DNA from: Ravibacter sp037191015
Lineage (GTDB): Bacteria; Bacteroidota; Bacteroidia; Cytophagales; Spirosomataceae
Length of the DNA stretch: 64,000 nucleotides
Reading direction: 5' to 3'
Assembly: GCA_037191015.1 (NCBI GenBank)
Contig: JBBCKD010000010.1
Span: 124,001 to 188,000, forward strand
Positions 51,039 to 59,259 of the stretch are shown here, one piece after another. The translations under genes and the position numbers were made by a program. A model generated the notes under the pieces. The model was not told the DNA's origin. It was given only the letters and a program-made list of their open reading frames with translations, and did not search any database. Positions within the stretch are counted from its first letter, which is position 1, and each line of letters starts with the position of its first letter.

Positions 51039-51046
51039 TATGTTTG
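51039..51046 (+). promoter_or_regulatory. -7 box before the large TonB receptor
   Basis: TATGTTTG matches TAnnTTTG 25 bases before the start codon, in an AT-rich stretch (about 50930-51070). No TTG at the right spacing was seen. The 306-base gap 50766-51071 otherwise holds the manC promoter and no gene. Confidence 0.5.
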
Positions 51047-51071
51047 CATAATAAAAAAATGGTCCAACTAT

Positions 51072-54000
51072 ATGATTAGAATTTTTACTTTTTGCTTTTC
51101 AATGCTGGCTTGTATGCTGGTTTTTGGGGAGTCGGGAGCCTGGGCACAGGTGACGCTGACAGGCAGAGTCACGGAAGCAGGTTCTATGTCTCCGCTGGTA
51201 GGAGTAAGTGTGAAAGTCAAGGACAAGGTAATCGGGACTATTACGGATTCGAAGGGAGAGTTTGAACTCAGGGTCTCGTCGCCGCCTCCGTTCACGCTTG
51301 TTTTTTCATCGGTAGGGTTCCAGCCCCAGGAGATAGAGATATCGGCAAGCAGGTCTGATATCTCGGTGGCCCTCCGTGAGGAAGCGATCATGGGAAGGGA
51401 AGTGATCATCTCGGCGTCCCGCGTGGAGGAGAGCGTCCTTCAGTCGCCGGTTTCAATAGAGCGGCTGGACATCCGTTCGATCAGGGAAACCCCTGCCCCG
51501 TCCTTCTTCGACGCTATCAGGAACCTCAAGGGAGTAGACATGAGCACGCAGTCGCTGACTTTCAGCAACCCCAATACGAGAGGTTTTTCAGGAAACGGCA
51601 ACCTCCGGATGGTGCAGCTGGTAGACGGTATGGATAACCAGGCGCCGGGCCTTAACTTTTCGGTAGCCAATATCGCCGGCCTTTCGGAGCTGGACGTGGA
51701 AAGTGTGGAATTGCTTCCGGGCGCAGCTTCGGCCCTGTACGGGGCCAATGCCATAAATGGTATTTTACTGATGAACAGCAAGAGCCCGTTCCTGTACCAG
51801 GGCCTGAGTGCCTATGTCAAAACAGGCATCATGCACGCCGATAACCGCGTAAAACGATATTCGCATGAACCGGAAGCTACAACGCCCTTTTATGATGTAG
51901 GGATCCGTTATGCAAAAGCATTTAATAACAAGCTCGCTTTCAAGGTGAATTTTACCTATCTCAAAGCGAAGGACTGGCAGGCTACCGATTACAGGGATCA
52001 GAGCCTTTCGAACGGTTACGGGTTCAACGGGACCGAGGAATGGAATCCCGGCTATGACGGTATTAACGTGTACGGCGATCCTTCGATCGGGATCGCTTCC
52101 TTCCTGGGGCAGAATCTCGGGACGATCGCGGCGATGTTGGCGGCGGGGGGAAATACTCAGCTTCAGCAGTTGAATGCAGGAATACAGCAATTGGGGGGAC
52201 TATTCGCCCAGGCGCCCGAATTTCCCGATGTTACGACTCCCGCCCAGGGTTACCAGAAAGTGTTCGACGATGTATACGGAAACAGTACTTTTGCAAGAAG
52301 GGGCTACAAGGAGCGTGACCTGGTCGATTACAACGCCTATAGTATCAAAACAAACGCTTCCCTGCATTACAGGATCAACGAGAATGTAGAAGCGCTGGTA
52401 CAGGCCAATTGGGGACTGGGCACGACCGTATATACCGGCGCTGACCGGTACTTTATTAAAAATTTTACGATCGGGCAGTATAAAGCCGAGGTAAAAGGTT
52501 CGAACTTCTTCGTGAGAGCCTATACTACCCAGGAAAATTCCGGCGACACCTACGCAGTAGGCCTGGCCGGGCTTGGCATTAACGATATGTGGACGGTACA
52601 GAACGGGAATGTAGTGCTCAATCCGACCTACTTCGCAACTTACGGCGCCAACCTGGCCGGTCGTAGCCTGGGGACGATTATCCCGAATACTTTTGCGGCG
52701 TTTCAGCAGGCCGGGGCTTCAGCTGCCGTGATGACTTATTTCAACGAGATATCCAAGTACAGGAACGATGCCAATGCAATCGCACAGCAGCTGCGCGCGC
52801 AGCCGGGGATCGGCGACGGCAGAGACATGGTACCCGGTTCCCCGGCTTTCTTAGAGAGGCTGAACCGGGTGACCAGCACTGCGATACCGGGAAATTCGTC
52901 GGGTGTCGGTGCCAAATTCCTGGAGCGGACAGCCCTCTATCATCTCGAAGGGATGTACAACTTCAATAAGCTTATTGATCCGAAAGACCTGGAAATCATA
53001 GCAGGCGCCAGCTACCGGCTGTTCGACCTCAATTCCGGAGGGACCCTTTTCTACCAGGATGAAAGCGGAAAGGAACCTAATATCACCGAGATCGGGGGCT
53101 ATGTGCAGGCGCAGAAGACAATAGCGGAAATGTTGAAGCTGACCGGCTCGGTAAGATACGATAAGAACAACAATTTCAAGGGACAGTTTTCTCCCCGTAT
53201 TTCCGGTGTGCTGACACTGGCCAGGAACCACAATATCCGCGCATCTTTCCAGACGGCATTCCGGATACCCGATACCCAGGCGCAGTTTATCGACCTGATC
53301 ACGCCCAACGCCCACCTGATAGGAGGGCTTCCCCAACTGAGGGAAAAATATTTTGCCGGGGCTTCCGTAATAAATGCAAAAAATGGCCAGCCGTTCCAGT
53401 TCAGCGAGTTCAGGCCCGAACGCGTTATATCGACCGAGGTGGGCTATAAAGGATTGATTGGCGATGTGCTTTTTGCAGATGTTTATTATTATAACAGCGT
53501 TTATAAGGATTATACGGTCGGCAACAACCTCCAGGTAACTTCCGGGCCTCGTGCAGGGCAGTTTTTCGGGATGCAATCCAATTATGACAAGGATATAAAG
53601 ACTCATGGTTTTGGGATCGGGCTGGACTACGCCCTGCCTGCCAGCTTTACCTTAGGAGCCAACCTTTCCAATAATACGCTCAGGTCCGGAGGTGTGGGCC
53701 TGTTCAGCACCGAAATGAATAAAGTCGTGCTGGAGGACGGAGCGGACATAGGCTTCAATACGCCCAAGTACCGTTACAGCCTATCCTTCGGCAACCGGAA
53801 TATCGCCCGCACAGGATGGGCGTTCAACCTGGTATGGCGCAGGCAGGATGCTTTTATCTGGAATTCGGCGTTCGTTCCCAATGCCGTGAAGTTTGCGACC
53901 GACAGGAGCAAGCAGTCGATCATACCCGCGATCGGAACGCTCGACGCCCAGGTAAGCAGGAAGCTTTCCGGGATCAAGTCAATTCTTAAAGTAGGAGGCA

Positions 54001-54098
54001 CTAATATTCTCAACAAACAATATGTAACAGGCTGGGGTAATCCTACGGTAGGGTCCATGTATTATGTTTCGCTTACGTTCGACCAGCTTTTGAATTAA
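51072..54098 (+). CDS. TonB-dependent receptor with carboxypeptidase-like domain
   Basis: 1008 residues. A signal peptide (TFCFSMLACMLVFGESGAWA) is followed by a CarboxypepD_reg-like domain (VTLTGRVTEAGSMSPLVGVSV, split), then a plug (SPVSIERLDIRSIRETPAPS, DGMDNQAPGLNFSVANIAGL, LLPGAASALYGANAINGILL) and a long barrel to the end. No STN domain is present. No SusD gene follows, so it is not part of a Sus-type pair; the transported compound (siderophore, cobalamin, peptide or other) cannot be told. It is monocistronic, with its own -7 box and a good terminator. It does not end in an aromatic residue (FDQLLN), slightly unusual for an outer-membrane barrel. Confidence 0.92.
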   Translation: MIRIFTFCFSMLACMLVFGESGAWAQVTLTGRVTEAGSMSPLVGVSVKVKDKVIGTITDSKGEFELRVSSPPPFTLVFSSVGFQPQEIEISASRSDISVALREEAIMGREVIISASRVEESVLQSPVSIERLDIRSIRETPAPSFFDAIRNLKGVDMSTQSLTFSNPNTRGFSGNGNLRMVQLVDGMDNQAPGLNFSVANIAGLSELDVESVELLPGAASALYGANAINGILLMNSKSPFLYQGLSAYVKTGIMHADNRVKRYSHEPEATTPFYDVGIRYAKAFNNKLAFKVNFTYLKAKDWQATDYRDQSLSNGYGFNGTEEWNPGYDGINVYGDPSIGIASFLGQNLGTIAAMLAAGGNTQLQQLNAGIQQLGGLFAQAPEFPDVTTPAQGYQKVFDDVYGNSTFARRGYKERDLVDYNAYSIKTNASLHYRINENVEALVQANWGLGTTVYTGADRYFIKNFTIGQYKAEVKGSNFFVRAYTTQENSGDTYAVGLAGLGINDMWTVQNGNVVLNPTYFATYGANLAGRSLGTIIPNTFAAFQQAGASAAVMTYFNEISKYRNDANAIAQQLRAQPGIGDGRDMVPGSPAFLERLNRVTSTAIPGNSSGVGAKFLERTALYHLEGMYNFNKLIDPKDLEIIAGASYRLFDLNSGGTLFYQDESGKEPNITEIGGYVQAQKTIAEMLKLTGSVRYDKNNNFKGQFSPRISGVLTLARNHNIRASFQTAFRIPDTQAQFIDLITPNAHLIGGLPQLREKYFAGASVINAKNGQPFQFSEFRPERVISTEVGYKGLIGDVLFADVYYYNSVYKDYTVGNNLQVTSGPRAGQFFGMQSNYDKDIKTHGFGIGLDYALPASFTLGANLSNNTLRSGGVGLFSTEMNKVVLEDGADIGFNTPKYRYSLSFGNRNIARTGWAFNLVWRRQDAFIWNSAFVPNAVKFATDRSKQSIIPAIGTLDAQVSRKLSGIKSILKVGGTNILNKQYVTGWGNPTVGSMYYVSLTFDQLLN

Positions 54099-54112
54099 GG
54101 ACAGTTTATAGC

Positions 54113-54152
54113 AGGGGAGTCCCGGTATTCGTGACCCGGGCTCTCCTTTTTT
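54113..54152 (+). terminator. Intrinsic terminator after the TonB receptor
   Basis: GGGGAGTCCCGG pairs with CCGGGCTCTCC around an AT-containing loop with an internal mismatch, followed directly by CTTTTTT. Position and T run fit a factor-independent terminator, 15 bases after the stop codon. Confidence 0.75.
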
Positions 54153-54238
54153 ATGTGGTATTTGCCTGACAGTAAACCCAGCGAAGGGACCGTACCTGAT
54201 GATCTGCTCCAAAATTTTTTATAAACTGTTAAAATAGA

Positions 54239-54246
54239 TACTTTTG
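54239..54246 (+). promoter_or_regulatory. -7 box before the Wzi-like/gmhA operon
   Basis: TACTTTTG, a perfect match, 40 bases before the start codon. The upstream -33 region is a T run without a clear TTG. Confidence 0.5.
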
Positions 54247-54286
54247 CGCCGTTGATTGTCTAAAACCGGCCAGCTTCGAGATAAAC

Positions 54287-55990
54287 ATGCGCATACACTG
54301 CCGAATTCTTTTGTTACCTCTGATATTCGTTATCCCGGCTCATGTATCTTTATCTCAAAGCACATTCATCCCCCTTAATGACGACTACTATCATTTGATA
54401 GAGCGATTCGAACTGAAGACAGGAAAACTTTCCAGTCGTTTTCATACCGGTGTCAAACCGTTTGAAAGAAAGGCGGTTATGGAATTCCTGGATGAGGTGG
54501 AACAGGATCCGGTTATCGAATTGAACGATAAAGACCTGGCAAGCTTCCGGTTTATGAGGTGGGGGAACTGGGAGTGGACGAAAGATACGCTGAACCTGGC
54601 AGGCGGAGATTTTCAGCGAAAGAATGAAAAAGGCGTGCAACGCCGTTTTTGGGCGCATCCGGCGGATTTTTACAGCCACTGGTCGGAGGACTTCGACGTT
54701 CATGTAAATTTTGTCACCGATAATTTTCTCGGGAAGGACAACAACCTCAACCGGGCCGTTTACTATTCGGGCCGGGGTGTAGAGGTAAGGGGAATGATCA
54801 ATAGGAAACTGGGTTTTTATACTTATATTTCTGACAATCAGGGTCATTTCCCGAAATATGTACAGGGCTATGCCGACCGGCTGGGCTTTCCGGGGGAAGG
54901 GCTGACGAAGATTTCCGAAAGAAAGAATGTCGATTTTTTTTCCGCCAGGGGATATATTACTTTTAACCCGATCAAAAGCATCAATCTCCAGTTCGGCCAT
55001 GACAAGAATTTTATCGGCAACGGCTACAGATCGCTGTTTTTATCGGATAACAGCGCGCCCTACCTCTTCCTGAAGCTGAATACCAGGATAGGCAGGTTCA
55101 ACTATACCAACCTTTGGTCGTCGATGATCAATGACCAGGATCCTTCCCATCAGCACCTGCTCAGGAGGAAGAAATATGCTGCCATGCATCATCTCAGCGT
55201 CAATATCACCGACAGGCTGAATGTAGGCTTTTTTGAGGCTGAGGTTTTCAGCAGGGACAGTACCGGAGGCGGATTTGATCTCAATTATTTGAATCCCGTC
55301 ATTTTTTACAGGTTTGTCGAGTCCTACCTGGGGAGTTCGGACAACGCGCTGCTAGGGCTGGATTTCAAATGGCTGCCGCCTGTTAAGAATACATCGGTAT
55401 ACGGGCAGGTCATGATCGACGAGTTTTTAAGCCGGGATCTGTTCAACGGTAAGAAATCGTGGACGCGCAAATATGCTTTCCAGCTCGGATCTAAAATGAT
55501 CGATGCTTTAAATATCCCGAACCTCGATCTGCAGCTGGAATATAACGTGGTTTATCCCTATACTTATAGTCACCGCGACGGCGGCAGGAATTATATGCAT
55601 TATAAGCAGCCTCTCGCCCACCCGCTGGAAGCCAATTTTCATGAGTTTCTCGGAATTGCGCGGTACCAGCTCAATGAAAGGTTTACCTTATTCGGAACCA
55701 TGATGTTTGCTAACAAGGGAATAGATATTTACGGCAGGAACTACGGGGGCGATCTGACGCTCGATTACGATACCAGGTATTCTGATAACGGTGTAAGAGT
55801 AGGCCAGGGCTTGAAGCAGAAAACGAATCTCTTCGATATACGGCTGTCTTATATGCTCAGGCAGAACCTGTTCATCGACTACCGGATGATGAACAGATGG
55901 ATTGTTTCGAGGAACGCAGATTTGCCGAAAACAGGTTTGTTTTCTTTCGGAGTCAGGTATAATATGGCTTACAGACAGCAGATTTTTTAA
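54287..55990 (+). CDS. Wzi/RemB-like outer-membrane protein
   Basis: 567 residues with a signal peptide (ILLLPLIFVIPAHVSLS). After a helical 100-residue start (DDYYHLIERFELKTGKLSS, split) the sequence becomes a series of amphipathic strands with aromatic belts (FDVHVNFVTDNFLG, RGVEVRGMINRKLGFYTYI split, INLQFGHDKNFIGNGYRSLFL split, FSFGVRYNMAYRQ). The pattern resembles the Wzi capsule-assembly barrel and the related gliding protein RemB; the NFIGNGYRSLFLSD motif is typical. It likely binds or anchors surface polysaccharide. It is the first gene of an operon with gmhA (2-base gap) and a NUDIX gene, which supports a surface-sugar role. Confidence 0.8.
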   Translation: MRIHCRILLLPLIFVIPAHVSLSQSTFIPLNDDYYHLIERFELKTGKLSSRFHTGVKPFERKAVMEFLDEVEQDPVIELNDKDLASFRFMRWGNWEWTKDTLNLAGGDFQRKNEKGVQRRFWAHPADFYSHWSEDFDVHVNFVTDNFLGKDNNLNRAVYYSGRGVEVRGMINRKLGFYTYISDNQGHFPKYVQGYADRLGFPGEGLTKISERKNVDFFSARGYITFNPIKSINLQFGHDKNFIGNGYRSLFLSDNSAPYLFLKLNTRIGRFNYTNLWSSMINDQDPSHQHLLRRKKYAAMHHLSVNITDRLNVGFFEAEVFSRDSTGGGFDLNYLNPVIFYRFVESYLGSSDNALLGLDFKWLPPVKNTSVYGQVMIDEFLSRDLFNGKKSWTRKYAFQLGSKMIDALNIPNLDLQLEYNVVYPYTYSHRDGGRNYMHYKQPLAHPLEANFHEFLGIARYQLNERFTLFGTMMFANKGIDIYGRNYGGDLTLDYDTRYSDNGVRVGQGLKQKTNLFDIRLSYMLRQNLFIDYRMMNRWIVSRNADLPKTGLFSFGVRYNMAYRQQIF

Positions 55991-55992
55991 GA

Positions 55993-56571
55993 ATGGAGAC
56001 GCACGAGATTATCAGGTCGGAACTATCCGAAGCCCGGAGGGTTCTCGATAGCTTTTTAAATGATCCCGCCAATATTTCGAAAATAGAAGAAGCTGCCGAT
56101 GTGATCACCGCCTCGATCTTATCGGGAGGGAAGATCCTTTCCTGCGGGAACGGGGGGTCTCATTGTGATGCGATGCATTTTGCGGAAGAGCTTACAGGGC
56201 GGTTCCGCGACGACAGGAGGGCTTTGCCGGCCATAGCGATCTCGGACGTAAGCCATCTGAGCTGTGTTTCCAACGACTACGGATTCGATCATGTATTTTC
56301 GAGGTTTGTCGAAGGCGTAGGAGTGCGGGGAGATGTATTGCTCGGCATCAGCACGAGCGGGAATTCCCCGAATGTAATAAAGGCAGTCGACGCCGCCAGG
56401 CAGAAGGGTATGAAGGTAGTTTTGCTGACGGGAAAAGACGGCGGCAGGCTGGCGGGGAAAGCCGATGTGGAAATCAGGGTACCTCATTTCAGGTACTCAG
56501 ACAGGATACAGGAAGTTCATATTAAAGTAATTCATATCCTGATTCTCCTGATCGAGAAGGCAGTGATATGA
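55993..56571 (+). CDS. gmhA: Phosphoheptose isomerase GmhA (SIS domain)
   Basis: 192 residues. The SIS fold shows ILSCGNGGSHCDAMHFAEELTGRF (split by convention here), with the catalytic Glu and the metal His region, then LLGISTSGNSPNVIKAVDAA and a C-terminal EVHIKVIHILILLIE with conserved His. It converts sedoheptulose 7-phosphate to D-glycero-D-manno-heptose 7-phosphate, the first step to ADP- or GDP-heptose. The usual partners (kinase HldE/HddA, phosphatase GmhB) are not in the window. It starts two bases after the Wzi-like gene. Confidence 0.92.
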   Translation: METHEIIRSELSEARRVLDSFLNDPANISKIEEAADVITASILSGGKILSCGNGGSHCDAMHFAEELTGRFRDDRRALPAIAISDVSHLSCVSNDYGFDHVFSRFVEGVGVRGDVLLGISTSGNSPNVIKAVDAARQKGMKVVLLTGKDGGRLAGKADVEIRVPHFRYSDRIQEVHIKVIHILILLIEKAVI

Positions 56572-56578
56572 GACAGGT

Positions 56579-57022
56579 ATGATGAAAGTAAGACCGGCAG
56601 CATTAATTATACGGGAAGGAACCGTACTGACCATGCGCTACAGGTATGGCAACAGGTATGTGCACGTATTACCCGGCGGAAACCCCGATCCGGGGGAATC
56701 CCTGTCCGACGCATTGCGCAGGGAGCTGTCCGAAGAGCTGGGCATTGTTGTAACCGTAGGTAATATGGTGCTTGCAGGCGAGGTGCTTCACTTCAACGGC
56801 AGGGAAGACACACTCCATTGCGTATTCAGAGCAGATATAACCAGCGGTGATCCCGCGCCTGACGGGGCAAATACTTCGGCGGAGGCGATAGAATGGATCG
56901 CCGCCGCACGGCTTGACAGCATTAACCTGTACCCCAACTTCGGCGCCCGGCTGGCCGGGAAGATCGCTGCCGAAGAGTTTTGCTATACGGGACCGCTGCA
57001 GCAGCCCTATGTCGGAGACTAG
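56579..57022 (+). CDS. NUDIX hydrolase
   Basis: 147 residues. The NUDIX box is complete: GGNPDPGESLSDALRREL then SEELGI, residues 33-56, with Glu49, Glu52 and Glu53 positioned for metal binding. The N-terminal strand pattern and VLAGEVLHFNG suggest a nucleoside-diphosphate-linked substrate. Two adjacent Met codons make the start 56579 or 56582. It is 7 bases after gmhA, so it may cleave a sugar-nucleotide or activated heptose in the same route; this is positional inference. Its stop shares CTAG with the convergent phosphatase. Confidence 0.9.
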   Translation: MMKVRPAALIIREGTVLTMRYRYGNRYVHVLPGGNPDPGESLSDALRRELSEELGIVVTVGNMVLAGEVLHFNGREDTLHCVFRADITSGDPAPDGANTSAEAIEWIAAARLDSINLYPNFGARLAGKIAAEEFCYTGPLQQPYVGD

Positions 57023-58323
57023 CGCTCTGCCACGTTTTGCGGTATTTTGTTGATAAGCCTGTTGATGGCTCCTTTCTGCTTCTTCAGGTCGAATTCGTCG
57101 TAGATATCTCCCGTCGCGGTATAGGTCTTAAAATTAAGCATATCGCCATCGACTTCGACTACATGGAACAGCTGGGTATAAATGGCCTTCCTGTCCATCC
57201 AGTCTGATTTTTCGACATGTGAATTGGTCATTTTTGGTCCGCTTACCGAAACGACGTACATCGTGCCTGATTTAGCTTTTCCCTGCATGGGGATTTTATC
57301 CATACCGCGCGCATAGGTATGATCGTGGCCCTGGAGTACAAGGTCTACCTTGTATTTGTCGAACATGGGCTTGAATGTATCCCTCATCTTTTTATTATCC
57401 CGCGTACGCTTGGGCGAGAAGATCGGGTGGTGGAAAGTCACGATCGTCCACTTATTGGGATTGTCGGCGAGCACACGTTCCATCCAGTCTTTCTGAAGCT
57501 GAAGGAATTTGTCTGATTCTTCGGCCTGGTCCGAATTGAGAGAAATGAACCTCACCCCCTGGATATCGGCATAGTAGCATGTTTCCTCCAATCCTTCAGG
57601 CCCGTTTAGAGGAAGGTTGAATTGCGCACGCCAGAATTTCGAAACAGTATTTTCTTTCCGGTCGTTATCATAATGATCGTGGTTCCCGGGGGTCGGGAAA
57701 TTGGGGATCATAGCATGAATGAATCCCCCGGCATCGAAGAATTCGCCCCATTCGACATCCCTGTTGGCACGGTTGATCAGGTCGCCTGCGTAGATGGCCA
57801 GTTTTGCGTCGGGCGCTTTTTTGAAAGCTTCGCGCGCTACTCTCGACCAGAGCGAGCGCATATTCACCTGGACATCACCATAGTAAAGAAACTGCAGCTT
57901 TTCCCTGTCCTGCCGCGCGGTCGTGAAATGGAACCATTCGCTCCAGTACTGCCCCGCTCCCACCCGGTAGGCATACTTCGTATCCGGCTGCAGGTTTTGG
58001 AGCTCATAGGAATGGTAAAAGGCAGAAGGAGTGTCTTCCACGCTCAGAAGCTCGGAGTGTGCCCTGAATCTCTGCGCTTTTTCCACAAAGCGGGGATCCG
58101 CGTCGGCCGGGGCTATTTCTATATAGCTGACAGCAGTAGTATCGGTAGTACGCCAGTTGACAGCCGCAGAGGACGATAAGTCTGAAGTGGCGTTGAGAAT
58201 GATCCGGTCGGGAAAGGGTTTGGGGACGTACAGTGACTCCAGCTGGGCATATAAAGTGCCTTTCGTAAGTATGAACAATATTACAATCAGTAAATTCTTG
58301 TTGATAGACGTTGATTTTTTCAT
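57019..58323 (-). CDS. Purple-acid-phosphatase-like metallophosphoesterase, exported
   Basis: 434 residues with a signal peptide (NLLIVILFILTKGTLYA). An N-terminal fibronectin-like purple acid phosphatase domain spans about 35-145 (RIILNATSDLSSSAAVNWR, AYRVGAGQYWSEWFHF). The metallophosphoesterase domain shows its ordered motifs: YYGDVQ, YAGDLINRA, FPTPGNHDHY, VTFHHPIFS and LVLQGHDHTYARG. It should hydrolyse phosphomonoesters or diesters in the periplasm with a dinuclear metal centre. It shares four bases with the convergent NUDIX gene. Its 5' side holds a 238-base AT-rich gap shared with higBA. Confidence 0.93.
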   Translation of the reverse strand: MKKSTSINKNLLIVILFILTKGTLYAQLESLYVPKPFPDRIILNATSDLSSSAAVNWRTTDTTAVSYIEIAPADADPRFVEKAQRFRAHSELLSVEDTPSAFYHSYELQNLQPDTKYAYRVGAGQYWSEWFHFTTARQDREKLQFLYYGDVQVNMRSLWSRVAREAFKKAPDAKLAIYAGDLINRANRDVEWGEFFDAGGFIHAMIPNFPTPGNHDHYDNDRKENTVSKFWRAQFNLPLNGPEGLEETCYYADIQGVRFISLNSDQAEESDKFLQLQKDWMERVLADNPNKWTIVTFHHPIFSPKRTRDNKKMRDTFKPMFDKYKVDLVLQGHDHTYARGMDKIPMQGKAKSGTMYVVSVSGPKMTNSHVEKSDWMDRKAIYTQLFHVVEVDGDMLNFKTYTATGDIYDEFDLKKQKGAINRLINKIPQNVAER

Positions 58324-58502
58324 TTTGATCTTGCCTTGATGTTAAGAGATAGCGTTAGATAATTGTATTTTCCTCCTACCATAATACTCAAAAGCAGGAT
58401 GCTAAGACCATTTTGCTTGTTTTAAGTTCTTACGAAGGCTTTATTTTTGAAAGAGTATGAGTTGAACTTTTTTTACAAAGGTATGTAGAAATGATCAATA
58501 AA

Positions 58503-58520
58503 ATATACAAATTTGTATAT
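58503..58520. promoter_or_regulatory. 18-base perfect palindrome, candidate HigA operator
   Basis: ATATACAAA / TTTGTATAT form a perfect 9+9 palindrome 41 bases before higB. It contains TTTG at 58512-58515 that could be part of a -33 element. HigA-type antitoxins bind such palindromes to repress their own operon, which fits the position. A TAGATTTG -7-like box at 58550-58557 lies only five bases before the ATG; an alternative -7 (GGAATTTG, 58536-58543) has correct spacing to the TTTG but lacks TA. Confidence 0.6.
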
Positions 58521-58561
58521 AAATACATAAAATATGGAATTTGTTTTCTTAGATTTGCGTT

Positions 58562-58858
58562 ATGAGGATAATTACAAAAGGAACCCTGAAGTTCTTTTGG
58601 GATCAATACCCTGACAGTGAGCAGGAATTAAAATTCTGGTATAGTAAGATTCAAAAGGCAAGCTATCAAAATCCTAACGAGGTAAAAAAAGATACTCCAT
58701 CAGCAGATAACATGGGGAATAACAGGTTTGTATTTAATATCTGTCATAATAAGTACAGGCTAATTGTAGTATTCAGATATAGGTTGCAGAGAGTATATAT
58801 CCGGTTTATCGGGACACATAAGGAATATGACAAAATAAGCGACATCAAAAATATTTAA
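58562..58858 (+). CDS. higB: HigB family mRNA-interferase toxin
   Basis: 98 residues of the RelE-like HigB_toxin family. The C-terminal core FNICHNKYRLIVVFRYRLQ, then VYIRFIGTHKEYDKI is the family hallmark and contains the His, Lys, Arg and Tyr residues used in ribosome-dependent mRNA cleavage. The start ATG 58562 gives the standard length. Codons are markedly more AT-rich than in the surrounding genes, as is the upstream gap. It precedes higA by 17 bases, the toxin-first order of HigBA systems. Confidence 0.9.
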   Translation: MRIITKGTLKFFWDQYPDSEQELKFWYSKIQKASYQNPNEVKKDTPSADNMGNNRFVFNICHNKYRLIVVFRYRLQRVYIRFIGTHKEYDKISDIKNI

Positions 58859-58875
58859 TCATAACTCGTCAGATC

Positions 58876-59250
58876 ATGAAAAATCTGGAAGAAATCAGGA
58901 CCAATCTTACCCCGGTGAAGACCAGAGAGCAGTACCAGGCTTATCTTAAAATTATTGACGATCTTATTGACTGCCAGGAAAATAGCCCTGAAGAGGCCTT
59001 ATTGGAACATGTGTCTATATTGGTTGAAAATTATGAATCAATACATTATCCTATTGAAGCGCCGGACCCAATTGAAGCTATTAAGCTAAGAGCTGCAGAA
59101 TTAGGGTTAAAAAGAAAGGAGCTTGCGGAGTACTTCGGGAGTATTAGCAGAGTGTCGGAGGTATTAAACAGGAAGAGACCTTTGTCATTTGAAATGGCAA
59201 AAAAACTACACCGCGGATTAGGTATATCAGCAGAGACATTACTGGCGTAG
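58876..59250 (+). CDS. higA: HigA family antitoxin (XRE-type HTH)
   Basis: 124 residues. The N-terminal 70 residues are acidic and helical (EALLEHVSILVENYESIH split). The HTH follows at about 75-115, with IKLRAAELGLKRKELAEYFG and SRVSEVLNRKRPLSFEMAKKL (split). Such proteins bind HigB and also repress the operon. The palindrome 41 bases before higB is the likely site. It shares AT-rich composition with higB and ends 10 bases from the convergent EEP gene. Confidence 0.9.
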   Translation: MKNLEEIRTNLTPVKTREQYQAYLKIIDDLIDCQENSPEEALLEHVSILVENYESIHYPIEAPDPIEAIKLRAAELGLKRKELAEYFGSISRVSEVLNRKRPLSFEMAKKLHRGLGISAETLLA

Positions 59251-59259
59251 CATCCGTTG

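Noticed and set aside
51072..54098. SusC-type receptor of a polysaccharide utilisation locus
   Set aside because: No SusD homologue follows and no glycosidase is adjacent; the nearest fucosidase is 25 kb away in another context.
56579..57022. NUDIX gene as a substitute for the GmhB phosphatase
   Set aside because: NUDIX enzymes cleave diphosphate linkages, not the C7 phosphate of heptose bisphosphate, so direct replacement of GmhB is unlikely.
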